A stretch of 64,000 bases of DNA from contig DASRPK010000120.1 of assembly GCA_035646395.1 (NCBI GenBank), positions 42,584 through 106,583 of the forward strand, given 5' to 3'. This stretch comes from JABWBJ01 sp035646395. GTDB taxonomy: Bacteria; Gemmatimonadota; Gemmatimonadetes; Gemmatimonadales; Gemmatimonadaceae. The notes below the pieces were generated by a model. It was given only the letters and a program-made list of their open reading frames with translations. It ran no database searches and had not been told where the DNA came from. A program made the translations under genes and the position numbers. Shown in pieces: positions 1-9,970 of this stretch. Numbering within the stretch: position 1 is the first letter of the stretch; the number at the start of each line of letters is the position of its first letter.

Positions 1-1002
1 CGGGTCGCCTACTGGGAGCGCGCGTACCAACGTCTGGCCTCCATACCTGGTGTGGAGCTGGTTGGATCGGCCGAGGGCATCCCCTTCAGCGGATGGCAGG
101 TGCAGGCCGGCATGTCGATCGCGGGGCGCCAGTCGGTTTCGCCTAACGGCGAGTTGATCGTGCACTACCAGAGCGTCAGTCCGGATTATCTTGCGGCGAT
201 CGGAACACGGATCGTGGCGGGTCGTGGGTTGACCAACGGCGACCGGGACTCGGTGAACATGGTCGGTGTCATCAATGAAACGCTCGCCAAAAAGGAGTTC
301 GCGGGATCGGATCCCATCGGCCAACGCATCAAGTGGGGCGGCCAGGATTCGCAGTGGCCGTGGATCACGATCGTCGGAGTCGTGACCGATTTCCGGCAAT
401 GGCGACTCCCCGAGCCTACACCGCCGGCGATTTACTTGCCACAACTGGCATACCTGGCGTACTCGCAAACGCTGGTCCTTCGCACGACGCTGCCCAATCC
501 GCGCAGCCTCGAGACGCAAGTCCGTTCCGTGCTGCGCGAGCTCGATGCTGATGCGCCCGCCTACCAGGTGCAGACGTTTTCGGAGGTGGTGTCCGGATCG
601 CTCTGGCGCCAGCGCCTGCAGGGTCGTGTCCTGGGCACGTTTGCGGTCATCGCGCTGGTCCTGGCGGCACTCGGCATTTACGGCGTGATCTCACACGGTG
701 TGACCCAGCGGACGCGGGAGATCGGGGTCCGGATGGCGTTAGGCGCGACGCGTCGCGAAGTCGCTGCCCTCATCCTCGCCCAGGGAAGCCGGCTGGTTGT
801 GGCAGGCATCGGCCTGGGACTGATGACCGCGTATCTGTTGCGTGGGATCGTCGAGCAACTGCTCTACGGCATTCGGCCCGCGGATCCCCTCACGTTCACG
901 CTCGTGCCGGGCGTTCTGGTACTCGTGGCCGTAGCGGCCTGTCTGGTTCCCGCGCTCCGCGCCACGAGAGTAGACCCGGCGACCGCAATTCGGGCCGAGT
1001 AG
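1..1002 (+). CDS. FtsX/MacB-type ABC permease, 3' part
   Basis: The frame is open to the left edge, so the gene starts outside the window. About 334 residues are visible. The first two thirds resemble the extracytoplasmic MacB core domain. The last 110 residues hold a typical FtsX domain: a membrane segment rich in Leu/Ala/Val, then the motif TREIGVRMALGAT, then two more membrane segments, ending in the family signature of a short tail rich in RVDPATAIRAE-like sequence. Such permeases act in the cytoplasmic membrane, usually with an ATPase subunit, in export or stress sensing; the substrate cannot be told. The Ala-Leu-Gly of the FtsX motif is encoded by GCG-TTA-GGC, one copy of the iterated motif of this window. 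It resembles the complete permease at 50906-53431. Confidence 0.85.
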   Translation, partial: RVAYWERAYQRLASIPGVELVGSAEGIPFSGWQVQAGMSIAGRQSVSPNGELIVHYQSVSPDYLAAIGTRIVAGRGLTNGDRDSVNMVGVINETLAKKEFAGSDPIGQRIKWGGQDSQWPWITIVGVVTDFRQWRLPEPTPPAIYLPQLAYLAYSQTLVLRTTLPNPRSLETQVRSVLRELDADAPAYQVQTFSEVVSGSLWRQRLQGRVLGTFAVIALVLAALGIYGVISHGVTQRTREIGVRMALGATRREVAALILAQGSRLVVAGIGLGLMTAYLLRGIVEQLLYGIRPADPLTFTLVPGVLVLVAVAACLVPALRATRVDPATAIRAE

Positions 1003-1003
1003 C

Positions 1004-1939
1004 TCACCGACGCACAGGCTGGGATCTCACCCGTTCCATGACGATGGAAACCAGTCGCGCGATGGTTTCGCGATCGGCGTGCACGTGCAGCCCAGACATC
1101 CACACCTGCTCCTTGGGCTCCCTCGCAGCCGTGAAGAGGGCGTCGATCGCCGGTTTCGGGAGCCGCTCGTCCTCGCTCGCGTTCACCATGATGAATGAGC
1201 GTGGGGAAATGTCGCCTACCCAGCGCACCGGATCCAGCCGGGGCCCGTTGATGATGACGTTGGCCACTCCCGCTGCCACGGCACGCAACGGTCCAAACGG
1301 GATGGCGCGTTTCATGTTCGCCTGCAGCGGCGTGTAGGAACCTCCCGAACCGTGGAGCGCCCAGACCCTCGTTATGCGCTTGTCGAGCGCGCCCGCCACG
1401 CAGATGAAGGGCGCGCCCAGGCTCACACCGATCGCCTCCACTCGTGTGGTGTCCACGTCTGGACGACTCCGCAGGTAATCGATCGCCAGCATCACGGCTG
1501 GCGGCGTGTCCAGGAACGCCTTTCGTATGCGCGGGATGTCACGGAGGAACGTGAGGGCGTCGGGCTTCGGATTCCCCTCGTACGGATACGACATTGCCGC
1601 GACGACAACACCCGGCGTCTCGCCTAACATGCGGGCCGCCTGTCGCCCCGTGTAGTGGCCGCCGAGGATGACCGCGAGAGGTAAGCGCCCGGTTGCAGTG
1701 TCGACAACGGACCGGCGAACCATGAGTTCGAGCGACAATCCACTTGTCGCGGTGAGCCTGACGTTCGTAAGCGCGTACCCTTCCTCGACCACCGGAGCTG
1801 ACTCGGCGACCGTGGCGAGTGTCGACCTCCTCGCCTGGAAGTGCGGCATGGGATCGCGGAGCAGCAGAGCGGCGCTCAGCGCTACAGCGGTTAGAAGAAC
1901 GCCCAGTGTGAGGGCGACAATCCGTGTTCTTCGGCGCAT
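1004..1939 (-). CDS. Alpha/beta hydrolase, membrane-anchored or exported
   Basis: A 311-residue protein, convergent with the permease (stop codons 1 bp apart). Residues 6-27 form one hydrophobic segment after an Arg-rich start, either an uncleaved anchor or a signal peptide. An alpha/beta hydrolase fold follows. The nucleophile elbow is GVSLG with Ser173; Asp257 (in SEDERLP) and His285 or His287 are the likely remaining triad residues. The GGH at 93-95 may be the oxyanion turn. The family includes dienelactone hydrolase-like and acyl esterases; the substrate is unknown. The Leu-Gly at 105-106 is TTA-GGC, again the iterated motif. Confidence 0.75.
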   Translation of the reverse strand: MRRRTRIVALTLGVLLTAVALSAALLLRDPMPHFQARRSTLATVAESAPVVEEGYALTNVRLTATSGLSLELMVRRSVVDTATGRLPLAVILGGHYTGRQAARMLGETPGVVVAAMSYPYEGNPKPDALTFLRDIPRIRKAFLDTPPAVMLAIDYLRSRPDVDTTRVEAIGVSLGAPFICVAGALDKRITRVWALHGSGGSYTPLQANMKRAIPFGPLRAVAAGVANVIINGPRLDPVRWVGDISPRSFIMVNASEDERLPKPAIDALFTAAREPKEQVWMSGLHVHADRETIARLVSIVMERVRSQPVRR

Positions 1940-2077
1940 ACGTGGACGCTACTGTCCTCACTGCCGGTCGCGTATCCCTGCCGCCGGTCGAGTCCGCCGC
2001 GTTAGGTGAACGAAACAAGCTGGGCGGGTACCTGTTATCGTCGAGTCTTCACGCCCTCAAAACCGAGCACGGCGATC

Positions 2078-2644
2078 ATGCGAATACACAATCGACTTGT
2101 CGTTCCGCTGAGCTTTCTCTTCGTCGCCTGCCAGGGTCGCGGCGCGGAAACCACGCTCGATACGGCGCAGGTTCAACCGCCAGCCGGATCGCCGGCGACG
2201 GTGTCTCGTGACAGCGCGCCAAAGGCCGCTGACAGGCCGGCAGCCAGGGCCGTTGATACCACCAACGCCTCGGCAACCGGGAAGGAACCGGGCACCATAC
2301 CCGCAACGCGGACGCCCACCGTTACCTCCGAAAGCTCCATCGCCGCCATGCGACTGCATCTTCAGCGGTTGGATACCACGAGCGTGCAAACCCTCCCGGC
2401 CAGGATGGCGGAGCACGGAAAGATGCTTGGTGACCTGCTCACGACGATGCGTGTTGAAGTGCAGGCGGCGACATCGTCAACGAAAAACGCCTGGCTTGCA
2501 GCAGCTGACAGCGTCGAAAAAGATCTCGATCAACTCGCGCTGGCCCAGGGAGAGCAGTTACGGACTGCCTTTCGCGCGCATAGAACTCGAGTGCTGCGGC
2601 TTCTCGACGAGTTTCGGGCGTTGGTGCCTCCCAAGTCATCGTAA
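2078..2644 (+). CDS. Small hypothetical lipoprotein
   Basis: I place the start at ATG 2078 because it gives a clean lipoprotein signal: MRIHNR, a hydrophobic stretch and the lipobox LFVAC near residue 18. An upstream in-frame ATG at 2006 would bury the signal behind 24 extra residues. The 188-residue product then has a Thr/Ala/Pro-rich linker (about residues 25-80) and an alpha-helical C-terminal half with many Gln, Leu and Arg residues and no Cys or His cluster. It looks like a helical periplasmic domain tethered to a membrane. No family is recognised. Confidence 0.6.
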   Translation: MRIHNRLVVPLSFLFVACQGRGAETTLDTAQVQPPAGSPATVSRDSAPKAADRPAARAVDTTNASATGKEPGTIPATRTPTVTSESSIAAMRLHLQRLDTTSVQTLPARMAEHGKMLGDLLTTMRVEVQAATSSTKNAWLAAADSVEKDLDQLALAQGEQLRTAFRAHRTRVLRLLDEFRALVPPKSS

Positions 2645-3052
2645 GCGACGATAATCGCGCGGCCGTGCATCGAGCGCCACAGCACATCATCGCGAAGCGG
2701 AGACGTCACCCGCGCGAGGTCGTTCTCCGACCCCGTTAGGCTGTGTCGAGCATCTTCAGCGGCCTCGCCTTCCGTTTCGGCCGGGCAACCGTAATGGCCA
2801 GGCACCGGACGAACGGTTTCGGGACCCATCCCCGCCTCCGGACCGCGGCGGCATATTCAGGCCGTTTTGAACCGAAGCGCGCACTGACTAACGTGCGACG
2901 CTTCGTTAATCAATCGTGACGTCGAAGACGCCGGGGGCTCCTTCTGTCGTCCGGCCCGGTTAGCGCCTGCAGGGTGCAAGCCGTACCTTTGCCTTGGGGT
3001 TCGGCGCTCACGCAGCACGTTCCGCGAACCGACAACAGACCTTTCCAGCTCA
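2645..3052. other. Intergenic, no gene seen
   Basis: No credible gene lies here; the open frames are low-complexity Arg/Ser-rich shadows. It holds one copy of the iterated motif (CGTTAGGC near 2734) and an imperfect hairpin at 2874-2904 (arms GAAGCGCGCAC and GTGCGACGCTTC) without a T-run. The right part presumably carries the promoter of the esterase-SusC-SusD cluster. Confidence 0.5.
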
Positions 3053-4753
3053 ATGCCCAAGGCAACGACCCTGCACGTCGCAGCGAATCGCGTCCGCAGA
3101 TTCACCCGCGTTCTCGCTGTCAGCGCCGCTCTCCTTTCGTCCGCGATGCCGTCGCAGGCGATTGCACAGCGCTTCGAGGTGACCTTCAGCAGCGCCGCGC
3201 ACACAGGGCCCATTACCGGACGACTGATCCTTTTTCTCGCGCGGTCGGCACAAGCCGAGCCGCGGCTCGCGCTGTCGCCTCGAGGGCCGGCCATATTCGG
3301 CATCGATCTGGATCAGCTGCGCCCGGATCAAGCGGTAGTCGTCGACAACAATGCGATCGGTTATCCGATGGCCATGGCCGATCTGCCGCCGGGGGACTAC
3401 GTCGCGCAGGCGGTCATCAACGTCTACGAACACGTCCGCCGCGCCGACGGGAAATCGATCTGGGTCCACCTCAATGACGGCTCGGTGGAGTTCTTCAACA
3501 CCGCCGCCGGCAACGTCTACAGCGATCCAATTCCGGTAAAAGTCGGACGGGACAGCACGGTCAAGTTGACGATCACCCGCGTGATTCCACCGCGGACGCG
3601 ACCGCAGGACACCGAATGGGTGAAGCACGTGCAGATTCAAAGCCAGATACTCACCAGGTGGTGGGGCCGGCCCATTTACGTCCAGGCGCACGTCTTGCTG
3701 CCCAGGGGATACGCCGAGCGACCGACGACGTATTACCCGGCCATCTATACGCTCGGACACGGGCGAACGCCCCTTTCGTTCTCGACCACCCCGCCGACTC
3801 GCGGCGCACCTAACGACGTGAATCCCGTCACCGGACTGGAAAGCGGCTACGCGACCTATCAGGCGTGGTCCGGCGACAACTATCCGCGCGTCATCGCCAT
3901 CACGCTCGAGCAGCAGACGCCGTACTTCCCGGATTCCTATTCGGTCAACTCGGCGAATAACGGACCGTATGGCGACGCGATCACGCAGGAGATCATTCCA
4001 GCGCTCGAGAAGCAGTTCCGCATCATCGCCAAGCCGTACGCACGCCACCTCGAAGGAGCGTCCACGAGCGGGTGGCAGTCACTCGCCTTGCAGCTCCGGC
4101 ATCCCGACATGTTCGGCGGCGCATGGATTTTTCAGCCCGACCCCATCGACTTCACGCGCTACGTCACGACCAACATCTACACCGACACGAACGCATTCGT
4201 CTTTCCAACGGGTCCCTTCACCACGGCCGAACGGATTTTCCAGCGGACGACCGATGGCCAGACCCTGATTACGATGCGCGCCCTGAGCCGCTTCGAGGCG
4301 GTCCTCGGGAGCCGTGGGCGTTCAGGATATCAGCTCGAAGCGTGGGAGGCGATCTACGGCCCGGTGGGCGCCGACGGCTATCCCGTGCCGCTCTGGGACA
4401 AGCTCACCGGCACCATCGATCGGAACGTGGCCACCTACATGCGCGACAACGGCTATGACCTGCGCGACTACGCCCAGAAGAACTGGCCCACAATAGGGTC
4501 GAAACTCGTGGGGAAGCTCCACTTTTCGGCGGGAGACATGGACGATTTCTTCCTCAATCTTGCCGTCTACAAGTTCGAGGAATTTTTGAAGACGACGACG
4601 AACCCGCATTACGAAGGCGACTTCATATATGGACGTCCGATGAAGGGCCATTCCTGGCACCAGGAGACGTGGGCGGCTTTCGTCCGGCGCATTGCGAACA
4701 CGATAAAGAGTTCCGCGCCACCGGGTGAAGACGTGCGCAGCTGGAATTACTGA
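3053..4753 (+). CDS. Exported putative esterase/hydrolase
   Basis: A 566-residue protein with an N-terminal signal peptide (Arg-rich start, hydrophobic segment, probable cleavage after AIA near residue 38). Residues 40-190 form an all-beta N-terminal domain. Residues 200-540 resemble the esterase-D/Fes-like alpha/beta hydrolases: YYPAIYTLGHG start strand, the nucleophile region EGASTSGWQS with a Ser in the G-x-S-x-S-G context, and a late KGHSWHQE that probably supplies the His. It lies 51 bp upstream of the SusC gene and is likely co-transcribed, so it may trim an esterified substrate or peptide taken up by the receptor. The reaction is an inference from fold only. Confidence 0.72.
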   Translation: MPKATTLHVAANRVRRFTRVLAVSAALLSSAMPSQAIAQRFEVTFSSAAHTGPITGRLILFLARSAQAEPRLALSPRGPAIFGIDLDQLRPDQAVVVDNNAIGYPMAMADLPPGDYVAQAVINVYEHVRRADGKSIWVHLNDGSVEFFNTAAGNVYSDPIPVKVGRDSTVKLTITRVIPPRTRPQDTEWVKHVQIQSQILTRWWGRPIYVQAHVLLPRGYAERPTTYYPAIYTLGHGRTPLSFSTTPPTRGAPNDVNPVTGLESGYATYQAWSGDNYPRVIAITLEQQTPYFPDSYSVNSANNGPYGDAITQEIIPALEKQFRIIAKPYARHLEGASTSGWQSLALQLRHPDMFGGAWIFQPDPIDFTRYVTTNIYTDTNAFVFPTGPFTTAERIFQRTTDGQTLITMRALSRFEAVLGSRGRSGYQLEAWEAIYGPVGADGYPVPLWDKLTGTIDRNVATYMRDNGYDLRDYAQKNWPTIGSKLVGKLHFSAGDMDDFFLNLAVYKFEEFLKTTTNPHYEGDFIYGRPMKGHSWHQETWAAFVRRIANTIKSSAPPGEDVRSWNY

Positions 4754-4804
4754 AGCAGTGGCTTCCATTACCGATACCGACGTTACTTCGAGGGAGAGTT
4801 ACGG

Positions 4805-7800
4805 ATGAACAACCTGACGATCGTTGCGCGACACCTTGCGCTTCTCTCACTCGCGCTGGCGCTGGCGGCGCCAGGCTCCGCCGCCGCTCAAGTCGGAGGG
4901 GACTCAGCGACGATTACCGGCACGGTGACCAACGAGGGTGGCGTCCCTATCGGGAACGCGCGGGTGACGCTAATGAGCCTGCAGCTCTCGACGACCACGA
5001 ACGACGCCGGCGTGTACCGACTCGGCATCCCTGCTGCCCGATTCGTCGCCCGCGGCGACACGTTGCGCGTGATCCGACTCGGCTTCAGGCCTGAGAACGT
5101 CGGCGTCACTCTCGCTCCGGGACGCGCCGTCGTCGACGTCGTTATGCGGGCCCAGGCGCTACAACTCGAGCGGGTGTTGATCAGTGGGGTCGTCGGCAAT
5201 CAGGAACGGCGCGCGCAATCGGCGGTGGTCGCCACGATCGACGCGTCGGACGTCATGCGCGAAGCGCCGGTCACCAACGTGACGCAACTGCTCAGTTCTC
5301 GCGTTCCTGGCGTCGTAGTTACCGAGGGGTCGGGTGTCACCGGCACTGCCAATCGAATCCTCATTCGCGGCGCCGCATCCATTTCTCTGTCCAACCAACC
5401 GCTGGTGTTCATTGATGGCGTCCGCATGGACGGCGGTTTCCGCGCCCTTATGAACGTCAGTGGTTCGGGAGCCGCGTCCAGCGGCCAGGCCCCGAGCGTG
5501 CTGAACGATCTCAACCCGGCCGACATCGAGACCATAGAGGTAGTGAAGGGCCCGGCCGCGGCGACGTTGTACGGCGCCGACGCTTCGGCCGGCGTAATCC
5601 AGATCATCACCAAGAAAGGGCGCATCGGAAGCCGCAGCTTCACTCAGGACCTTACCACCGAATACGACGTCATCGAGCCGAACTTCACGGTACCGACGAA
5701 CTATGCGAAGTGCACGGCCGCCCTCATTACGCCTACCTCGACTAATCCGCTATGCCGCGGCAAGGAGGTTAACGCACTCATCTCCGACAATCCGGCCGAG
5801 CGCATGAACTTCTTCCGCAACGGCTGGATGGGATCAGCGCAGTACAACGTGCGGGGTGGGGGCGACAATTTCGGATACTTCGCGTCGTTCAGCGCGGCGA
5901 ACGAGCAGGGGACGACGTTGAACAACACCCTCAAGCAGCGGAGCGGACGAGGGGCCTTCACGTTTATTCATTCGCCGAAGCTGACTTTCGACATCAATTA
6001 CCTCCTCGCCAAGAACGACTACAACCTTCCGCGCAGCGACCAGGACACTTACGGCTATTACGTCAACAGTGCCTTCGGCACTCCGCTGAGCGTCAGGACC
6101 GGGGTACTCCGCCCGGGCGACACCGACAGCGTGCTGGTAGCAGGTACGCTCATCGGCACAGCGACGCTTGAATCGCTATCGTCGATCGTGTCGCGCAGCT
6201 CGGCGCTGCGGACAACGCCGTCGGTACAGGTGCGATACGCACCGCTCTCCTGGTTCACGAACCGGCTCACGTTAGGCGCCGACATCACCCAGGCAGACGG
6301 CTTCAACCTTTTCCCGAAGAACAGCTTTGGCTGGTATCCGGACCGCGTGCCGTTCGGCAACGACCTGACGCAGATACGGCAGGACGACCGGTTCTATACC
6401 GTCGACTACCTTGGCAACATCCGGACCGAGCTTGGAGACAATAAGCAGTTCTCGTCCGATCTGTCGTTCGGCAGCCAGTACATCGGCCGGTCGTCCGACC
6501 GCCTGGCCGGCTCGGCCAGCGGGATCATCTCGAACGAGGCGACACTCGTCACGAACGCCACCAGCAGCGTCGTGAGCCAGGCGTACGGCGAATCCCGGTC
6601 GCTTGGCCTGTTCGTGCAGGAGCAGGTCGGATTCCGCGATCGCCTCTTCCTCCAGTTAGGACTGCGCGCCGACCGCAACTCGGCGTTCGGGGAAGAGGTC
6701 GGGACATTTTACCTGCCGAAGTTCGGCGCCTCATGGGTCGTTTCGCAGGAGCCGTTCTGGCGTGGCCTGTTAACGACTGTGCCAACACTGCGGCTTCGTG
6801 CCGCCTACGGGACAACCGGCCGGTCGCCCTCGTCAGGCGCGTTCCAGACGTTCGCGGCCTCCAAGTTCGTGAACGAGACGGGCGTCGTGGAGCTGGGGGT
6901 TTCGCCGGCCGATCCGGGGAATCCGGACCTGAAGCCGGAGCGAGGAAAGGAGCTCGAGGCCGGCTTCGAAGCCGGATTCTTCATGGATCGCGTCGGCCTC
7001 GAGTTGACCTACTTTAACAAGAAGAGCACCGACCTGATTGTGGCGGTGCCGACGGCGCCTTCGTCGGGCTTCGGGGGCGGTATCGCCAACATCGGCGAGG
7101 TGGTGAACCGCGGCGTCGAGTTCCTGCTGCGCGCCAATCCGGTGAGCAGCCCGGCGGTTACCTGGGACGCCACGCTCAGCGGCGCCACACTGCATAACGA
7201 GATTCTCGAGCTGGGCACGGTCGGCACCTTCATCAATAACTTCCGCGCCTTTACCCAGGGCCGGCAGGTCGCCGCGTACTGGGCACACCGGGTGCGGAGC
7301 GTGGATGTGGCCGGGAACCGCGCCATCACCTCCGACACGGCGGAGTTCATCGGCAACCAGCTCCCGACATTCCAGGCCGCGCTGGCCAACACCGTCACGC
7401 TCTTCCGTAACTTCCGCGTGTACGCGCTCCTCGAGACGAAGAGGGGTTATTACGCCTACAACGTGAACCAGGAGAACCGCGATCGCGCCCGATTGAACTC
7501 GGCGGAGGTCCAGCTACCGGCGGACCAGGGCGGCTACTCGGCCGAGGAGCGGCTGCGCCGCCTCGGTCCCTATTTCACCGAAACGACGAACGCCGTTGTC
7601 GGTGTGTCCAACGTGAAGGATCCGTACATCCAGAAAGCCGATCATGTCCGATTGCGCGAAGTCAGCGTGACGTGGTCACTGCCAGCTTCCATGCTCCGCA
7701 CCGCTCGCGTTGCTGGTGCGTCGCTCACGTTAGGCGGCAGGAACCTTGCCCTCTGGAAATCGGCCTACGAGTATGATGACCCCGACGTGCTGGGTCTTGG

Positions 7801-7897
7801 CGGTACGGCAACTGGGATCAACCAGTTGTTCAACGCCGACGTGTTCACGATTCCGCCCAGCCGCCGCTACGTAGTCCGGCTCAACGTTCAATTCTGA
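4805..7897 (+). CDS. SusC/RagA-like TonB-dependent outer-membrane receptor
   Basis: A 1030-residue outer-membrane transporter. A signal peptide ends near residue 29 (AAAQ). A carboxypeptidase-regulatory-like beta domain covers about 35-110 (ITGTVTNEGGVPIGNARV). The plug domain covers about 140-275, with the typical RILIRGAASISLSNQPLVFIDGVRMDG and DIETIEVVKGPAAATLYG motifs, and a large beta barrel runs to the C-terminal Phe (RLNVQF), the usual BAM signal. The start at 4805 follows GAGGGAGAGTTACGG-like sequence, a good ribosome site. It is paired with the SusD-like lipoprotein 8 bp downstream. The substrate is not evident; the class imports glycans, peptides or other large molecules using TonB energy. 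Three Leu-Gly pairs in the barrel use TTA. Confidence 0.92.
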   Translation: MNNLTIVARHLALLSLALALAAPGSAAAQVGGDSATITGTVTNEGGVPIGNARVTLMSLQLSTTTNDAGVYRLGIPAARFVARGDTLRVIRLGFRPENVGVTLAPGRAVVDVVMRAQALQLERVLISGVVGNQERRAQSAVVATIDASDVMREAPVTNVTQLLSSRVPGVVVTEGSGVTGTANRILIRGAASISLSNQPLVFIDGVRMDGGFRALMNVSGSGAASSGQAPSVLNDLNPADIETIEVVKGPAAATLYGADASAGVIQIITKKGRIGSRSFTQDLTTEYDVIEPNFTVPTNYAKCTAALITPTSTNPLCRGKEVNALISDNPAERMNFFRNGWMGSAQYNVRGGGDNFGYFASFSAANEQGTTLNNTLKQRSGRGAFTFIHSPKLTFDINYLLAKNDYNLPRSDQDTYGYYVNSAFGTPLSVRTGVLRPGDTDSVLVAGTLIGTATLESLSSIVSRSSALRTTPSVQVRYAPLSWFTNRLTLGADITQADGFNLFPKNSFGWYPDRVPFGNDLTQIRQDDRFYTVDYLGNIRTELGDNKQFSSDLSFGSQYIGRSSDRLAGSASGIISNEATLVTNATSSVVSQAYGESRSLGLFVQEQVGFRDRLFLQLGLRADRNSAFGEEVGTFYLPKFGASWVVSQEPFWRGLLTTVPTLRLRAAYGTTGRSPSSGAFQTFAASKFVNETGVVELGVSPADPGNPDLKPERGKELEAGFEAGFFMDRVGLELTYFNKKSTDLIVAVPTAPSSGFGGGIANIGEVVNRGVEFLLRANPVSSPAVTWDATLSGATLHNEILELGTVGTFINNFRAFTQGRQVAAYWAHRVRSVDVAGNRAITSDTAEFIGNQLPTFQAALANTVTLFRNFRVYALLETKRGYYAYNVNQENRDRARLNSAEVQLPADQGGYSAEERLRRLGPYFTETTNAVVGVSNVKDPYIQKADHVRLREVSVTWSLPASMLRTARVAGASLTLGGRNLALWKSAYEYDDPDVLGLGGTATGINQLFNADVFTIPPSRRYVVRLNVQF

Positions 7898-7905
7898 GGA
7901 CGATC

Positions 7906-9147
7906 ATGCGCCTTATGCTTCTCTCATCGCGCCGGATCGCGGTCTCGGGGTTCGCCGCCCTGACCCTTGCCGGCTGCAGCCTGGACGTCACCGATCCGTC
8001 CGTCGTGGACGCGTCGACGATCGACCCCATTGCCGACGCGCGTGTCTTCTCGTTGTCGGCACAGCAAAATTTCTATGTTGCCTACGCATCGTTGATCAAC
8101 TCAACGGCGGTGTACTCGAATGAGACATGGTCGGGAGCGGTGCGGCCCGAGACTAATGACTTCGGGCGTCACGTCGTCGTTGATGTAAACGTCGACCTGA
8201 GCGGATCGTTCTGGGCCCCGATGCAGGTGGTCATTGGCACCAACGATAAGGTCGTCGAGGTGCTGAGGGAGACGCCCACATTCAACACCGACATCAACGT
8301 CGCCCGTGCATCTCTCTGGTCCGGACTGGCGATCGAGCACCTGGCCGAGATTTTCTGTGAAGGCGTGCTCCACGTCGGGCCGCCGCTCACCCAGGCGCAG
8401 ATGCTCGATTCGGCGATCGTCCGGCTGCAGCTGGCGGCGACCATCGCCGGTGCGCTCACCGGCGCCGAGGCAACCCGGATTCTCAACACTGCGCGCGTCG
8501 GCCTTGCTCGCGCGTATCTCACAAAGGGTGACAACCAGGCCGCAATAGCGGCAGCGGCGCAGGTCCCCGCCACGTTCGTGGCCTCCACCGTACACGTTGA
8601 CGATGCGCAGGCCCGGGCACGCCTGAGCAATGGCGTGTACATCACCTCTCAGGGCACCACGCAGATCGTGGCCGGCCTCTATCGCGCCCTGGGCGATCCT
8701 CGGGTCACGTTCGTGGATGCGGGCATCAACGCGCAGGACGCGACCAATCGACTCTTCCGGCAGACGAAATACACGAGCTTTACCGCTCCTATCCGCATCG
8801 CGTCGGGACTCGAGGCTCGATACATCTCCGCCGAGGCGCAACTCGAAGCCAGCGGAAATACCGCGCCCGCGCTCGCGCTGATCGCCGAGCGACGCACGGC
8901 GGGTTCGCAGCCCCCATTCACGGGGACGACCGTGGCAGCCGTGCTGGCGGAGCTCATGGACCAGCGGGCACGGGACTTCTGGCTCGAGGCACGGCACCTC
9001 GGAGACATCTTGCGGAATCCGACCGCAGCGGCGCTGGTGCCGCCGGCAGGATCACCGTTCTACAAACCCGCGCTCGGCAACTTTCTGCCCATCGCTTGTC
9101 TGCCAATTCCGTTTGCCGAGAAGGCGAACAATCCCAACTTCCCATAA
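7906..9147 (+). CDS. SusD/RagB-like outer-membrane lipoprotein
   Basis: A 413-residue protein starting 8 bp after the SusC gene. The N-terminus has a lipoprotein signal with lipobox LAGC at about residue 24. The body is mostly helical, as expected for the TPR-like fold of SusD proteins, and the C-terminal region (LMDQRARDFWLEARHLGDILRNP) matches the RagB/SusD end motif in which the family describes the final helices before the C-terminal loop. SusD partners cap the SusC barrel at the cell surface and bind the substrate. Similarity to well-studied Bacteroidetes members is low, so the call leans on context and on the end motif. Confidence 0.8.
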   Translation: MRLMLLSSRRIAVSGFAALTLAGCSLDVTDPSVVDASTIDPIADARVFSLSAQQNFYVAYASLINSTAVYSNETWSGAVRPETNDFGRHVVVDVNVDLSGSFWAPMQVVIGTNDKVVEVLRETPTFNTDINVARASLWSGLAIEHLAEIFCEGVLHVGPPLTQAQMLDSAIVRLQLAATIAGALTGAEATRILNTARVGLARAYLTKGDNQAAIAAAAQVPATFVASTVHVDDAQARARLSNGVYITSQGTTQIVAGLYRALGDPRVTFVDAGINAQDATNRLFRQTKYTSFTAPIRIASGLEARYISAEAQLEASGNTAPALALIAERRTAGSQPPFTGTTVAAVLAELMDQRARDFWLEARHLGDILRNPTAAALVPPAGSPFYKPALGNFLPIACLPIPFAEKANNPNFP

Positions 9148-9163
9148 TGCAGGTGACGTGGAC

Positions 9164-9907
9164 ATGGATTCGCGAGACAAGGACCTGCGCTTCCTCAAGC
9201 GTTATGCGTTAGGCTCGACTACCCTCGTCGTCATCCTGGCGCTCAGCGCATTCATTCAACAGCCGGAGAAGCAGCGATTCACCGAGATCGACGTCGAGCG
9301 GCTGAATATCATCGAGCCCGATGGGAAGCTCCGGATGGTATTCGCCAACCGGCCGCGCTCGATCGGGCCGATCTACAAGGGCAAGCCGTTCGCCTACGAG
9401 GGCGGCACGCGTCCGGGCATCATCTTCTTCAACGATGAGGGGACCGAAAATGGCGGCCTGACGTTACGCGGCAGCCGCAAGGCGGACGGGACGTACGAAG
9501 CGGGCACGCACATGTCGTTCGACCAGTTCGACCAGGACCAGATCGTCGTCCTGAATTACACCGACAACAACGGTTCGCGGTCGGCGGGGCTTTCGTTCAG
9601 CGACCGCTGGGACAAGCCAATCATCGAATTCTCGAATCAGCTTGATTCGGTGAGGGCGTTGCCGGATGGACCGGCGAAGACCGAGGCGTTGCGTCGCCTG
9701 AGCGCACCAATCCAGAACGGCGTGGTAGCCGCCGCGCCGCGCGTGTACATCGGCCGTGACCGGAGCAAGGCCGCGCTGTTGAGGCTCCACGATCCCATGG
9801 GTCGAACGCGTCTGCTACTGAGTGTCGACTCGCTCGGTGTACCCAAGCTCCAGTTTTTCGATGACTCGGGGCGAGTGACCGCGACGCTCCCGGAGGTTCG
9901 TCGGTAG
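9164..9907 (+). CDS. Membrane-anchored beta-rich protein of unknown function
   Basis: I choose ATG 9164, preceded by GCAGGTGACGTG, over an in-frame ATG at 9113 that lies inside the SusD gene. The 247-residue product starts with a charged MDSRDKDLRFLKRY, one membrane segment (about 14-34) and an extracytoplasmic domain built of short beta repeats (GKLRMVFAN, RPGIIFFNDEG, GGLTLRGSR, ILNYTDNNGSRSAGLSF, RTRLLLSVDSLG). The repeat spacing suggests a beta-helix or beta-prism. No catalytic motif is seen. It follows SusD by 16 bp and is probably in the same operon. Confidence 0.65.
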   Translation: MDSRDKDLRFLKRYALGSTTLVVILALSAFIQQPEKQRFTEIDVERLNIIEPDGKLRMVFANRPRSIGPIYKGKPFAYEGGTRPGIIFFNDEGTENGGLTLRGSRKADGTYEAGTHMSFDQFDQDQIVVLNYTDNNGSRSAGLSFSDRWDKPIIEFSNQLDSVRALPDGPAKTEALRRLSAPIQNGVVAAAPRVYIGRDRSKAALLRLHDPMGRTRLLLSVDSLGVPKLQFFDDSGRVTATLPEVRR

Positions 9908-9970
9908 CACGGCAGCGCAACGGGCCCTGCAACGCGGAGGCGTCATCGAAGTTGCTGGGTAACAGAATTC